This document shows, one piece after another, positions 21,511-30,413 of a DNA stretch of 64,000 nt. The stretch's first letter is position 1. Each line of letters opens with the position of its first letter. The notes beneath the pieces are model-generated. The model was not told the DNA's origin and did no database searches. It was given only the letters and a program-made list of their open reading frames with translations. Source of the stretch: Rappaport israeli (GTDB lineage: Bacteria; Pseudomonadota; Gammaproteobacteria; Cardiobacteriales; Cardiobacteriaceae); contig NZ_LXHZ01000004.1 of the NCBI RefSeq assembly GCF_001888055.1, forward strand, positions 1-64,000. Reading direction: 5' to 3'. A program made the position numbers and the translations under genes.

Positions 21511-21603
21511 TATAGTACCTTAACTTCAAAATGAGACTTAGAGATACACATTTTGTCAGGAGAAGCGCTTAGAATAATCTCATTTGAAGTTAAGAGACTG
21601 TAT
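21511..21603. repeat. Inverted-repeat element, MITE-like
   Basis: CTTAACTTCAAAATGAGA is mirrored about 40 bases later by TCTCATTTGAAGTTAAG, identical except for one base in an A-run. The outer flanks TATAGTAC and AGACTGTA extend the pairing imperfectly to about 25 bp per arm. No coding capacity lies inside. It may be a miniature element or the collapsed ends of an insertion sequence. Confidence 0.5.
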
Positions 21604-21712
21604 TTAGGGTTTATGTTGTAGTTTGCTGGTGTTTAAAAATATAACGCTAAGCTGATAATTAAAAATAACAATAGAAGTTAATTGGATGGGGGCGCAACAG
21701 CGCCCATATTAG

Positions 21713-21868
21713 AGCATTTGCGCTGACTTTTTAGCCAGATTAAAGGCGCTAGCTGGGCAATGGCGCGTGTTAGGCAAAACTGATATTAAGCGCGTGATTG
21801 TGGCGTATGGTTATAAAAAAGCGTCAGAATATTTTTCTGGGGTAGATTGGTTGTTTTTTAAAAAATGA
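21713..21868 (+). pseudogene. Possible 3' remnant of a degraded gene
   Basis: An open stretch of 51 codons without its own start, following an in-frame stop and ending ASEYFSGVDWLFFKK. It contains LARLKALAGQWRVLGK and KRVIVAYGYKK, a protein-like amphipathic composition. I do not recognise the family. A terminal fragment of a gene truncated by the events that left the nearby inverted repeat is the simplest reading. It could also be chance. Confidence 0.3.
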
Positions 21869-22100
21869 GACGGAGGTTTTATTTTATAAGTAAGAATAAT
21901 TTTTATTTGAATTCTTGTTTACTTTTGTCTATATTGTGCGCCAGTTTTTGCGTCGCTGGATTTTCTTTGCTTAAGATAAGGCTGTGTGATAAGCCATTGG
22001 TGGCATGGATTGAACTGTAGATGTAAGGCTTTTTAAGCTTGTGCAAGTGTTTTGTACAAGCTGCTGGGTTGTTTTTTGTTATTTTTTAAGGGAGGTTGAT

Positions 22101-22613
22101 ATGTCAAAAGCTTTGGGTTCTCGTCTACCTTTGGTTGGCGCGATGCAAAAGGCATTGCTATTTGGAGTGTTGGCATCGGGCGCTTTGGGTTCTGTAGCGG
22201 TGGCTGCTGAAGGGACTTTTTTGGTTCAGCTTAATGATTATGAAGGTGAAAATGCTTATTTTGCGATGTATTTGGTTGATGAGCAGGGGCGCTATGTTCG
22301 CACGCTTTGGGTCTCTGGTGAGGAGGAGCGTTGGTATAGAGACCAGCCGCGTTGGTGGAAGTATTTAGGGCGCGCGCCACAGGATTTGGATGCGATTACA
22401 GGCGCGTCAACCGCACCTGGAGATAGAGCATTGATTCGCATTGAGTTAGAAGATGAGATTTTGGATAAGGGGTATCAGGTGCGGGTGGATAGTTCGGTTG
22501 AAGATCAAAACAACTTCCCAACCGATGTAGAAGCGCCTTTATCTAGTGAGAAGATGAAAGAGAAAATTCCTGGGACGGGTTATGTGCGCTATTTGCGCTT
22601 TAAGTGGGAATAA
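22101..22613 (+). CDS. DUF2271 periplasmic protein with flavinylation motif
   Basis: 170 residues. GGGAGG precedes the ATG at 22101, preferred over an upstream in-frame codon at 22041. The signal peptide ends at SVAVAAEG. The mature part has the DUF2271 look: FLVQLNDYEGENAYFAMYLV, VRTLWVSGEEERWYRDQPRW. D97-AITGAS-103 matches the D-x-x-[ST]-G-A-[ST] motif recognised by ApbE FMN transferases, predicting FMN attached at Ser103. An apbE gene lies four genes along the same run. I infer a periplasmic one- or two-electron carrier fed by the adjacent membrane reductase. Confidence 0.8.
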   Translation: MSKALGSRLPLVGAMQKALLFGVLASGALGSVAVAAEGTFLVQLNDYEGENAYFAMYLVDEQGRYVRTLWVSGEEERWYRDQPRWWKYLGRAPQDLDAITGASTAPGDRALIRIELEDEILDKGYQVRVDSSVEDQNNFPTDVEAPLSSEKMKEKIPGTGYVRYLRFKWE

Positions 22614-22656
22614 GTTTGTTGATTGGCATGTTGTTTTGTAATGGGGTGATGTTCTG

Positions 22657-24839
22657 ATGTGGCGTCGTATTCATTCATGGCTGGGATTGGCTTTGGCGGT
22701 GTTGGTATTAGTATTGGCGGTTTCAGGCGCTTTGTTGGCGACAAAACCCCTTTATGATGCCTATCGTTTACCTGCTGGGGCTAAAGAGATGAGTGTGGCG
22801 GCGGTCATTGAGCAGATTGCTAAGGCGCAGCCACGCATTACACCCCAGCGGTTATCTGTTTCTGTTTCGGGTGAAGCTAAATTGTCTTATAGCAAGAATA
22901 ACCGTTTACAAGAGCAGGGATTGTCGTTGCAAACGGGCGCTTTGTTGCGTGAGCAAAAAGAGCCAGAGGGCTATGTATGGTTGCGCAAATTGCATCGTTC
23001 ATTGCTACTTGGAGAAAATGGGCGGATTTTTCCTGCCTTGGGTGCGTTGGTGATGTTGGTTTTAGCGGTGAGTGGGGTGGCGTTGCTTTTACGGCGTTTA
23101 GGTGGGGTGAGGCAATTATTTGCGCCAATGTCTTGGCAGGGCGCTGGGCAATCGCATTCAGCGCTTGGGCGCTTGGCATTGTTGCCATTGCTGATAACGA
23201 CTATAACGGCGCTTTGGTTATCTGCGGTAACGTTTGATTTGGTCTCTGCTGGGGCGGATAAACCACCTGCTTATCCTGAAAGTTTGCAGGAGTTGGAGGC
23301 GGTTGAGCCTTGGACTTTGCACGGACTGCAAGAGATTCAGATGGCGTCTGTGCGTGAGGTGATTTATCCGATTGCTGAGGATTGGTTTGATGTGTGGACG
23401 GTGCAGACTGACCGTGAATATGTGTTTATTGACCAATTTACAGGCGATGTTTTATCGCGTGAGGCTTTGCCATTTCTAGCGCGTGTGATGGATTGGGTGT
23501 TATTGCTACATACGGGCGAAGGTTCGCCTTGGTGGGCGGTGGTGCTGTTGCTGGTGGCGTTGAGTGTGCCTTATTTTGTGGTAACGGGTGTGATGGTTTG
23601 GTGGCGTGGGCGAAAATTGGGGGGTGGACGTTTACCGCATCAGGCTTCTGCAGCTGAAGCGACGGTGTTATTGCTGGTTGGTTCTGAGGGGGGGAGTACT
23701 TGGGGATTTGCCAAGGCGTTGCATGAGGCATTGCATGTGGCGGGTGAACAGGTGCGCACCATTGAGATGAATGCGCTGGGGGGGCATTATCCAAAACTTG
23801 AGACGCTGTTGTTGTTAACTTCTACTTATGGGGATGGGGATGCGCCACAGTCAGCGACGCGATTTTTAACGCGTTTAGCGGCGTTTGAACCTACTGAGGG
23901 TTTACGCCATGCAACATTGGCTTTTGGAGACCGCGCCTTTGTGAAGTTCTGTGCTTTTGGTGAACAGGTGGCTTTGGCGGTGGCTGAGCGTTGTGGGGAG
24001 CAATGTTGCCGCTTGGATATATTGATAAGCAGTCCTCGCAGGCGTTTACGTCGTGGTGTGCTGAAGTGGGGCGGTGTTTGGGGCATTCGTTGGTGGTGGA
24101 CTATGTGCCTAAACGTCCGAAAACGCAGACTTTTTATCTTAAGGAGAAAACGCTTTATGGGGAGGCGCTTAATGTGCCGTTGGCGGTGTTGCGTTTGGGC
24201 GCTGGGCGTATGCCTAAGCATGAACCAGGGGATTGGTTGGCGGTTTATGTGCCTGATTGTGCGGTGCCAAGGTTGTATTCCTTAGGCTCGCATTCTAAAT
24301 ATGATGATGCGGTGGAGATTTGTGTGCGTTATCAGCAAGGTGGATTGTGTTCGCCTTGGTTGTGTCATCTCTCTTTGGGGGAGGCGGTTGAAGGGGTGGT
24401 GGTGCGCAATCCGCGGTTTCATTTGCCTAAAAAAGGGGCGGTGGTGATGATTGGTGCGGGGACGGGGATTGCGCCTTTTGTGGGAATGATTCGGCATAAC
24501 CATTCTGGACGCGCCTTGGATTTATTTTGGGGTGGGCGGCAGCCTGAGGTGGATGGGCTGTATGGCGATGAGATTGTAAGCTGGCTTGCTGATGGGCGTT
24601 TATCTGGATTTTATCCAGCATGGTCGCGTGTGAAGGCAAAAGAGTATGTGCAGGCGGTGGTGGCGCGTGAGCGTTCGCATTTGATAGAGCGTTTGCGTGC
24701 AGGGGCTGTGGTGATGATTTGTGGTGGTCGTGAGATGGCGGCTGCGGTGTGTGTGGAATTAGCGGTTTGTGCGCAGGCTGTTGGGCTAACGCTTGATGAG
24801 CTAAGGCGGCAAAATCGTTTGTTAGAAGATATTTATTGA
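22657..24839 (+). CDS. PepSY-flavodoxin-FAD reductase fusion (frameshifted)
   Basis: A membrane flavoreductase of about 727 residues when rebuilt. The N-terminal PepSY-TM half has His residues next to membrane segments (RRIHSWLGLA, LRKLHRSLLLGE, VLLLHTGEGS), likely heme ligands or metal contacts. A flavodoxin-like domain (LLVGSEGGSTWGFAKAL, LLLTSTYGDGDAP) follows. The last part is a sulfite-reductase-like FAD/NADPH module (PRLYSLGSH, GAVVMIGAGTGIAPFVGM, GAVVMICGGREMA). The frame breaks near 23997 in GTGGGGAGC, where one more G restores CGGAMLPLGYIDKQ. It would move electrons from cytosolic NADPH across the membrane to the DUF2271 protein. It may be two genes if the break is real. Confidence 0.85.
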
Positions 24840-24860
24840 TAAAAATTGTTAGGAGTAACT

Positions 24861-26222
24861 ATGCGTAAGTTAAATATTTTGGCGTTATCAGTGGCTTTGG
24901 CTGCTATGCAAGGTGTTTGGGCAGCTTCAGAAAATCCTTTATTGAAAAAAGATTTTTGGAAGGATGTGAATACCGCGAAGGTGGAAGAGGTGGTAAAGGC
25001 AGGAAGCGATGTGAAGGAAATGGATAGCAGACAATTTACGCCTTTGATAAATGCGTTGCGTTATGGAGCGCCGTTGGAGGTGGTGAATTATTTGCTTGAG
25101 CAGGGGGCGGATATTCATCGGATTGGGCATGATGGGCGCCCTGCGATTTTTTATGCGGCGTATGGGAGTTCGCTGGATGTGGTGAAACATTTGGTTGAAT
25201 TGGGGGCGGATTTGACGGTGTTAGATGATAGCGAGCGTAATGCGTTTGCGTTTGCGGCATTTAATCAAAATGACCCTGCGGTGTTTGAGTATTTGATAGC
25301 ACAGGGGCTTGACCCGAATGAGCTGGATGAACTTGGGATGAATGCGGCTTTAGCAGCAGCTAATCTCAATCCTAATCTTGAGGCGGTAAAAACGGTGGCG
25401 AAGCTTTCTGATTTAAAAGTAGTTGCCGATAAGGGGAAAAATGCCTTGCTTTTGGCAGCAGCGCGAAATAAAAATCCTGAGGTGATTGCATGGTTAATCA
25501 GTGAGGGGTTTGCAAAAGATTCTGTTGATGAGGCAGGTAATAATTTGCTTTTGCAGGCGGCGTTGCGTAATGATGTGGCGGTTGTTGAGTATTTATTAGG
25601 ACAAGGTTTTGACGTAAAAGTTAAAAATAAAGAAGGGCGCGATGGATTGTCGATTGCCTCTTATCGCAATAGCAAGGAGGCGGTTGCACGTTTTATTGAA
25701 GCAGGTTTGGATGTCAATGCTAAGGATGTGCGAGGGAGAACGCCGTTGATGTACGCTGCCTCGCGTAATACACCTGATGTGGTGGCGTTGTTGTTAGAGC
25801 AGGGTGCTGAGGTTAATGTTGCAGATGAAAAGGGGATGACGCCTTTGATTGAAGCGGCTCAACGGGATTATAAGGATGCGGATAAGGTTGTGGCGCTATT
25901 ACTCGATAAAGGCGCGGATGTTAAGGCGGCGAATAAAAAAGGTTTGACTGCTTTGGTTGGCGCGGCGAGTCAAAATATGGGCATAGAAACTTTGCAGGCG
26001 TTAATAGAAAAAGGCGCGGATGTGAATGCGGTAGATGGCGATAAGATGTCGGCATTGATGCATTTGGCGCTTAAAAGTGAAAATCCTGAGTCGCTAGCAT
26101 TGTTGTTAGACCATGGCGCAAGAACTGATTTTGCAGATGATTTTGAGGATAGAGCTGCAGATATTATTAAAGATAATAAGGCGTTGGCAGATAGTGAGAT
26201 AGCCAAGCGCTTAAGTCAGTAA
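24861..26222 (+). CDS. Exported ankyrin-repeat protein
   Basis: 453 residues from the ATG at 24861, preceded by TAGGAGT. A signal peptide (LNILALSVALAAMQGVWAA) is followed by about twelve ankyrin repeats with recurrent G-A-D, TPLM/TPLI and AAS/AAA signatures, e.g. DVRGRTPLMYAASRNTPDVV and DEKGMTPLIEAAQR. It is predicted to be periplasmic and to bind a protein partner. It sits 21 bases after the reductase and 3 bases before apbE, so it is almost certainly co-expressed. A known parallel is P. aeruginosa AnkB, a periplasmic ankyrin protein needed for KatB catalase activity. The partner here is unknown. Confidence 0.85.
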   Translation: MRKLNILALSVALAAMQGVWAASENPLLKKDFWKDVNTAKVEEVVKAGSDVKEMDSRQFTPLINALRYGAPLEVVNYLLEQGADIHRIGHDGRPAIFYAAYGSSLDVVKHLVELGADLTVLDDSERNAFAFAAFNQNDPAVFEYLIAQGLDPNELDELGMNAALAAANLNPNLEAVKTVAKLSDLKVVADKGKNALLLAAARNKNPEVIAWLISEGFAKDSVDEAGNNLLLQAALRNDVAVVEYLLGQGFDVKVKNKEGRDGLSIASYRNSKEAVARFIEAGLDVNAKDVRGRTPLMYAASRNTPDVVALLLEQGAEVNVADEKGMTPLIEAAQRDYKDADKVVALLLDKGADVKAANKKGLTALVGAASQNMGIETLQALIEKGADVNAVDGDKMSALMHLALKSENPESLALLLDHGARTDFADDFEDRAADIIKDNKALADSEIAKRLSQ

Positions 26223-26225
26223 GTT

Positions 26226-27158
26226 ATGCGCATTCATCAAGCCCGTGGCATTGCCATGGGCGGTCCTTGGCAGGTGCGCTATCGAGAGCAGGCAGGGGTT
26301 GAGCATGAGGTGGTTCATGCAACTGTTTTGTCAGCTTTGGCTGAGGTGGAAGCGCAGATGTCGCATTTTCGTGAGCATTCGGCGTTGATGCGCTTAAACC
26401 GAACGCCTGTAGGGCAGTGGTTTACTGTCCCTGCACAGCTTTATGAGGTGTTGGCGGCGGCTTTGGCAATGTATGATTATACGCAAGGGGCGGTGGATGT
26501 GGCGCTGGGGCGTTCGATTGAGGCTTGGGGCTTTGGTCGAAGTGTAGCGGATGCATCGGTGCCGTCTTCTCTCTCTTCTCTACCAGCTTCATCAGAGGCT
26601 GGTTTTTTATTGGGCGAGGCGTATGCTGTGCAGAGAACGCGGGATGTGGCGCTTAATTTGTCTTGTATTGCGAAGGGGTATGCGGTGGATTATGCAGCTC
26701 GGGCATTGCGTCGTTTGGGGGTTGCGCATTTTATGGTGGAGGCGGCAGGTGAGGTGGTGTGTCAGGGTTGGCGTGCACCTAAATTGCCGTGGCAGATTGG
26801 CTTGGAATTGCCGTTAGCGGAAAAAACGTTGGTTTATGATTATGTGGCGCTACAAGATGGCGCTTTGGCAGGTTCAGGGGGGTATCGTAAATATCGTCGG
26901 ATTGGGGAAAAGGTTTATGGGCATACACTTGACCCTGTAACGCACAAGCCACTAGAGGGAGCGTTGCTGTCGGTGATGGTGGCGGATGAATTTTGTATGT
27001 CGGCGGATGCGTTGGCGACGGGGTTGTATGTGATGGGGGCGGTGCATGGGAGCGCTTTTGCGGATAAGGAAGAAATTGCGGCATTGTTTTTATTGCAAGA
27101 CGAGGAGGGGATTTGTGAGATTCGTTCTAAGGCATGGGTGGCGCGTTTTGCAAGATGA
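26226..27158 (+). CDS. apbE: FAD:protein FMN transferase
   Basis: 310 residues of the ApbE family, which attaches FMN to Ser/Thr of exported proteins using FAD and Mg2+. Visible motifs are AVDVALGRSIEAWGFG, LNLSCIAKGYAVDYAARALR, FMVEAAGEVVCQGW (for the usual GGE), YGHTLDPVTHKPLEG and the metal-binding CMSADALATGLYVMG. No clear signal peptide or lipobox is present at the N-terminus (MRIHQARGIAMGGPWQVRY), unlike many ApbE proteins, so its compartment is uncertain. It ends the locus and begins 3 bases after the ankyrin gene. The DUF2271 protein is the likely substrate. Confidence 0.9.
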   Translation: MRIHQARGIAMGGPWQVRYREQAGVEHEVVHATVLSALAEVEAQMSHFREHSALMRLNRTPVGQWFTVPAQLYEVLAAALAMYDYTQGAVDVALGRSIEAWGFGRSVADASVPSSLSSLPASSEAGFLLGEAYAVQRTRDVALNLSCIAKGYAVDYAARALRRLGVAHFMVEAAGEVVCQGWRAPKLPWQIGLELPLAEKTLVYDYVALQDGALAGSGGYRKYRRIGEKVYGHTLDPVTHKPLEGALLSVMVADEFCMSADALATGLYVMGAVHGSAFADKEEIAALFLLQDEEGICEIRSKAWVARFAR

Positions 27159-27210
27159 GCTTTGATAGAGGATAGGTGGCGTTAGTCGGGTTAAATAGGC
27201 TGTATGCTTG

Positions 27211-27233
27211 ACCGTCTTGGAGGCGGTTTTTTT
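27211..27233 (+). terminator. Terminator after apbE
   Basis: ACCGTC and GGCGGT form a 6-bp stem (one G-T) followed by seven Ts. Confidence 0.65.
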
Positions 27234-27351
27234 ATCTCCGTTGGAGTGCGATTTTTCGGGCTTTCGCCTTGGGGGATTTGATGGGTAGATAAAAATGGGG
27301 CGGAATTATCCTATGAATATTTTATGCTAAGAGGGTGAAGGGGCAGTTTAG

Positions 27352-27375
27352 AAAGCGCTTAGAGAGCGCTTTTTT
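27352..27375. terminator. Bidirectional hairpin at copA/apbE boundary
   Basis: AAGCGCT and AGCGCTT pair around TAGAG, with six Ts after it on the plus strand and a short pyrimidine-rich tract on the minus strand. It touches the copA stop, so it can serve both convergent transcripts. Confidence 0.65.
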
Positions 27376-29528
27376 AATTAATGTGGCGATGTTTAAGGCG
27401 AATGGCATTGGCAAGGACAGAAAGCGAGCTAAGCGCCATGGCAAGAGCGGCAAGAGCGGGGGTTAGATATCCTAGCGCGGCAAGTGGTAGAGCAATGAGG
27501 TTGTAAATAAAGGCAAAAAATAGATTTTGTTTGATGTGTGTAACGGTTTGTTGGGCGATGAGTAGGGCGTCGACGAGGGCGCTGGGTTGGTTAATGATGG
27601 CATCGGCGCTGTGTTCGGCGATGGCGGCTTGGCTTTTCATGGCAAAGCTGATGTTGGCGCTGGCAAGTGCGGGGGTGTCGTTAATGCCATCTCCTACCAT
27701 GGCGACGTGATGCCCATTTTGGCGCAAGTTTTCAATGGCTTGTGCTTTGTCTCTTGGACGCATGGCGCCGTGGGCGGTGTCGATGTTGAGTTGTTTGGCA
27801 ATGTGTTGGCTGACTGTGGGCGTATCACCACTCATTAAGATGAGGGTTAGACCCATGGCGTGTAGTTTTTGGATGGTGTTGAGGCTGTCAGGGCGTAATG
27901 GGTCGCTTAGGGCGAATGCGCCGATGGGTTGATGATTGATGCTAACGCTGACAATGGTGGCGACTTGCCAAAGTTCGGGGGAGGGTGTCGGGGAGGGTGG
28001 TTTGGGTGAAGGCGAGGGTGCCAATTTTGAGGGTGCCATATTCGGGGTGCTGGGCTTCTATGCCTTGTCCAACGTGGGATTGAAAATGTTCAAGGCTGGG
28101 GAGGGAGAGGTTGTGGCGTTGTGCTTCTTGTAAAAAAGCGCTGGCGATTGGATGGTTGGCGTGTCGTTGTGCAGCAGCGGTGATGGCGAGTAGGCTCTGG
28201 CGGTCGATGGGGCTATTATCAGCTAACCAGATGGCTTGGATGCTGGGTTTGCCTTGGGTGAGTGTGCCTGTTTTGTCAAAGACGAGGGTGTCAATTTGGC
28301 TGGCTTGTTCGAGGGCGGCGGCGGTTTTGAAGTGAATGCCACGGGTGGCTGTTTTGCCCATGCCAACAATAATGGCGGTGGGAGTGGCGAGTCCTAGGGC
28401 GCAGGGGCAGGCAATAACAAGGACAGCAACGGCATTGAGGAGGGCATTTTGCCATTGTCCGCTAAATACTCCTGTCAGTAAGAAGGTTAGCAGAGAAAAA
28501 GCGATGACTAGGGGAACAAATATAGCAGCGACGCGGTCGGCAATGCGCGCAATAGGCGCTTTGCTATTTTGCGCTGTGGCTAATGCGTCGATGGTTTCAC
28601 CTAATAGGGTGTCGCGTCCAAGGGCTTGGCTTTGATAGATGCCGCTTCCTTGTACCACCATTGCGCCTGCAAGTACGGTTTGTCCTGTGGTTTTTTCACT
28701 GGGATGGGATTCGCCTGTCAGTGGGCTTTCATCACACCAAAAGTGCCCATTTACAACGATGCCGTCGCAGGCAATGCGCTGACCTTCAATGGCATGAATT
28801 TGGTCGCCAATTTCAATTGCATCGAGTGGGAGGGTTTGCAGTGTGTCTTGGCGTTGTACGCGCACTTGTGCTGGAGTGAGCTGTAATAAATGCTCTAGAC
28901 TGCTTTGGCTTTGGCGTTTGTAGCGCGCTTCAAGAAATTTGCCTAAGCTGATAAAGCCAATAATCATGACGCTGGCTTCAAAATAATTATGCACATGGTG
29001 CGTATTGTGTGCTTGGGTGCTTGCGCTGGCGTGCAGGGTGTAGAAAAGGGAGTAGAGATAGATAATGCTACTGCCTAGCACAACGAGGACGTCCATATTG
29101 GCGGTTTTGGCTTTAATAGCAGCGATGGCGCTTTTATAAAAAGGGTGTGCAAGCCAAAGTTGGCAAATGCTTGCCAATATGGCTTGGAGCCATAGCGGGA
29201 GCATAAGCGGTGGGTAAAATGTCATGGCTAGCATGTTTAGTGCAAATATAAAAGTCAGTAGGGCGAGTATTTTTTGCCGCAAGCTGAGGGTGAGTGGGGG
29301 GCGTTTTGCACTGGGATTTAAGCTGGCTTGAAAACCTGTTTTATCAATAAGTTGGGCGAGGCTTTCGGGGCTGTGTTGGTCGCTGTGATAATCAATGAGC
29401 GCTTCTTCATTGGCAAAGTTAACGCTAGCGTGGGTGATGCCTTGTTGTTTGTTGAGGACTTTTTCTAAGCGGTTGGCGCAACTTTGGCAGCTCATTCCGC
29501 TAATGCGGTAGCGAATGCGTTCGGACAT
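27374..29528 (-). CDS. copA: Copper-exporting P1B-type ATPase (frameshifted)
   Basis: A heavy-metal P-type ATPase of about 715 residues. The N-terminal HMA domain has GMSCQSC (C14, C17), the membrane metal site is ACPCALG, phosphorylation occurs at DKTGT, and GDGINDTPALA is the hinge. CPC plus a CxxC N-domain points to Cu+ export. The frame breaks near 27985 in a C5 run of the coding strand; one fewer C restores LPDTLPELWQVATIVSVS and joins the C-terminal half. It is preceded by copZ with an 11-base gap. Confidence 0.93.
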
Positions 29529-29539
29529 GGTGATTTGTT

Positions 29540-29746
29540 TTAGCAGTGGGCATCAAAGCCGATGGCTTCAATGGCGTTGATAAGGGCTTGAGCGCTTAGT
29601 TGAGAGTGATACTCAATCGTAGCGGTGTGGTTTGTAAGACTAATGTCTACCTTTTCCACCCCTTCTAATTGCATAAGGGTTTGGTGAATGCTTTGTTGGC
29701 AGCCGCTACAGGTCATGCCTTGGATGTGGAGGGTAAGTTGTGCCAT
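29540..29746 (-). CDS. copZ: Copper chaperone, HMA domain
   Basis: 68 residues, a single heavy-metal-associated domain with GMTCSGC (C13, C16). It delivers Cu+ to the ATPase encoded 11 bases downstream. It ends HC, a possible extra ligand pair. It begins 14 bases after the carbonic anhydrase stop, so it may be transcribed from further upstream. No CueR-type operator was recognised. Confidence 0.92.
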   Translation of the reverse strand: MAQLTLHIQGMTCSGCQQSIHQTLMQLEGVEKVDISLTNHTATIEYHSQLSAQALINAIEAIGFDAHC

Positions 29747-29760
29747 GATAATTCCTAGGT

Positions 29761-30393
29761 TTAGAGTTTGAGTTTATAAATATTATCTAAATTGTCGCTG
29801 TTGTCTACAGAAACTTTGAGGTCTTTTAAGCGCCCATCGTGTACGCCATAAATCACGCCGTGAATGGTGAGCGGTTGCCCTTTTGCCCAAACGCGTTGAA
29901 CGGCGTTGGATTTGCTGACGTTATAGACTTGTGAAATGACGTTGAGTTCGCATAGGCGGTCAATGAGGGCGGCTTTATCGTCTGAGGGTAGTTGTGTTTC
30001 ATAGGCGAGATAGGTGTTTTTAATCGCGCTTAGCCAGTTGTTCATCATGCCGTAGTCTTTGCCTGAAAGAGCGGCTTTGATGGCGCCACAGTCGTAATGT
30101 CCACCGACAATAATGTCGCTGACTTTAAGCTCTTCAACCGCAAATTGAATAACGCTGTGGCAGTTGATGTCCATGGAATGAACGATATTGCCAACGTTGC
30201 GGTGTACAAAAACTTCTCCTGGAAGTAAGCCCATCACTTCATTAGCAGGAATACGGCTATCAGAGCATCCAATCCAAAGATATTTGGGGGTTTGTTGGTG
30301 CGAGAGTTTGTTAAAAATATCGGGGTTGTCGCGCGCGAATTTTTCTGCCCAACGTCGGTTATTTTCTAAAAGGAGGTTGATGGTATCTTTCAT
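29761..30393 (-). CDS. can: Beta-carbonic anhydrase
   Basis: 210 residues. Zinc ligands C43, H99 and C102, with the D45/R47 dyad in WIGCSDSRIPANEV and GGHYDCGAIKAAL. The full-length match to the E. coli Can type is good. It interconverts CO2 and bicarbonate in the cytosol, feeding carboxylases such as PurK, encoded 7 kb away. It lies 20 bases after purD on the same strand. Confidence 0.94.
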   Translation of the reverse strand: MKDTINLLLENNRRWAEKFARDNPDIFNKLSHQQTPKYLWIGCSDSRIPANEVMGLLPGEVFVHRNVGNIVHSMDINCHSVIQFAVEELKVSDIIVGGHYDCGAIKAALSGKDYGMMNNWLSAIKNTYLAYETQLPSDDKAALIDRLCELNVISQVYNVSKSNAVQRVWAKGQPLTIHGVIYGVHDGRLKDLKVSVDNSDNLDNIYKLKL

Positions 30394-30413
30394 AGGGTAC
30401 GGTTAAATTAAAA

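Larger units (their letters stand above)
21296..22100. other. About 800-base spacer with relics, no intact gene
   Basis: No convincing full gene lies between lpd and the flavinylation locus. The spacer holds an imperfect inverted-repeat element (21511-21603), the 3' end of a decayed ORF (21713-21868) and a short GGGCGC-AACA-GCGCCC hairpin near 21690. An AGCTTGTGC/GTACAAGCT imperfect hairpin lies near 22035, about 60 bases before the next ATG. It looks like a site of past insertion and decay. Confidence 0.6.

Noticed and set aside
21296-22100. Possible tRNA or attachment site in the 800-base spacer
   Set aside because: No cloverleaf, CCA end or direct repeat pair was found.
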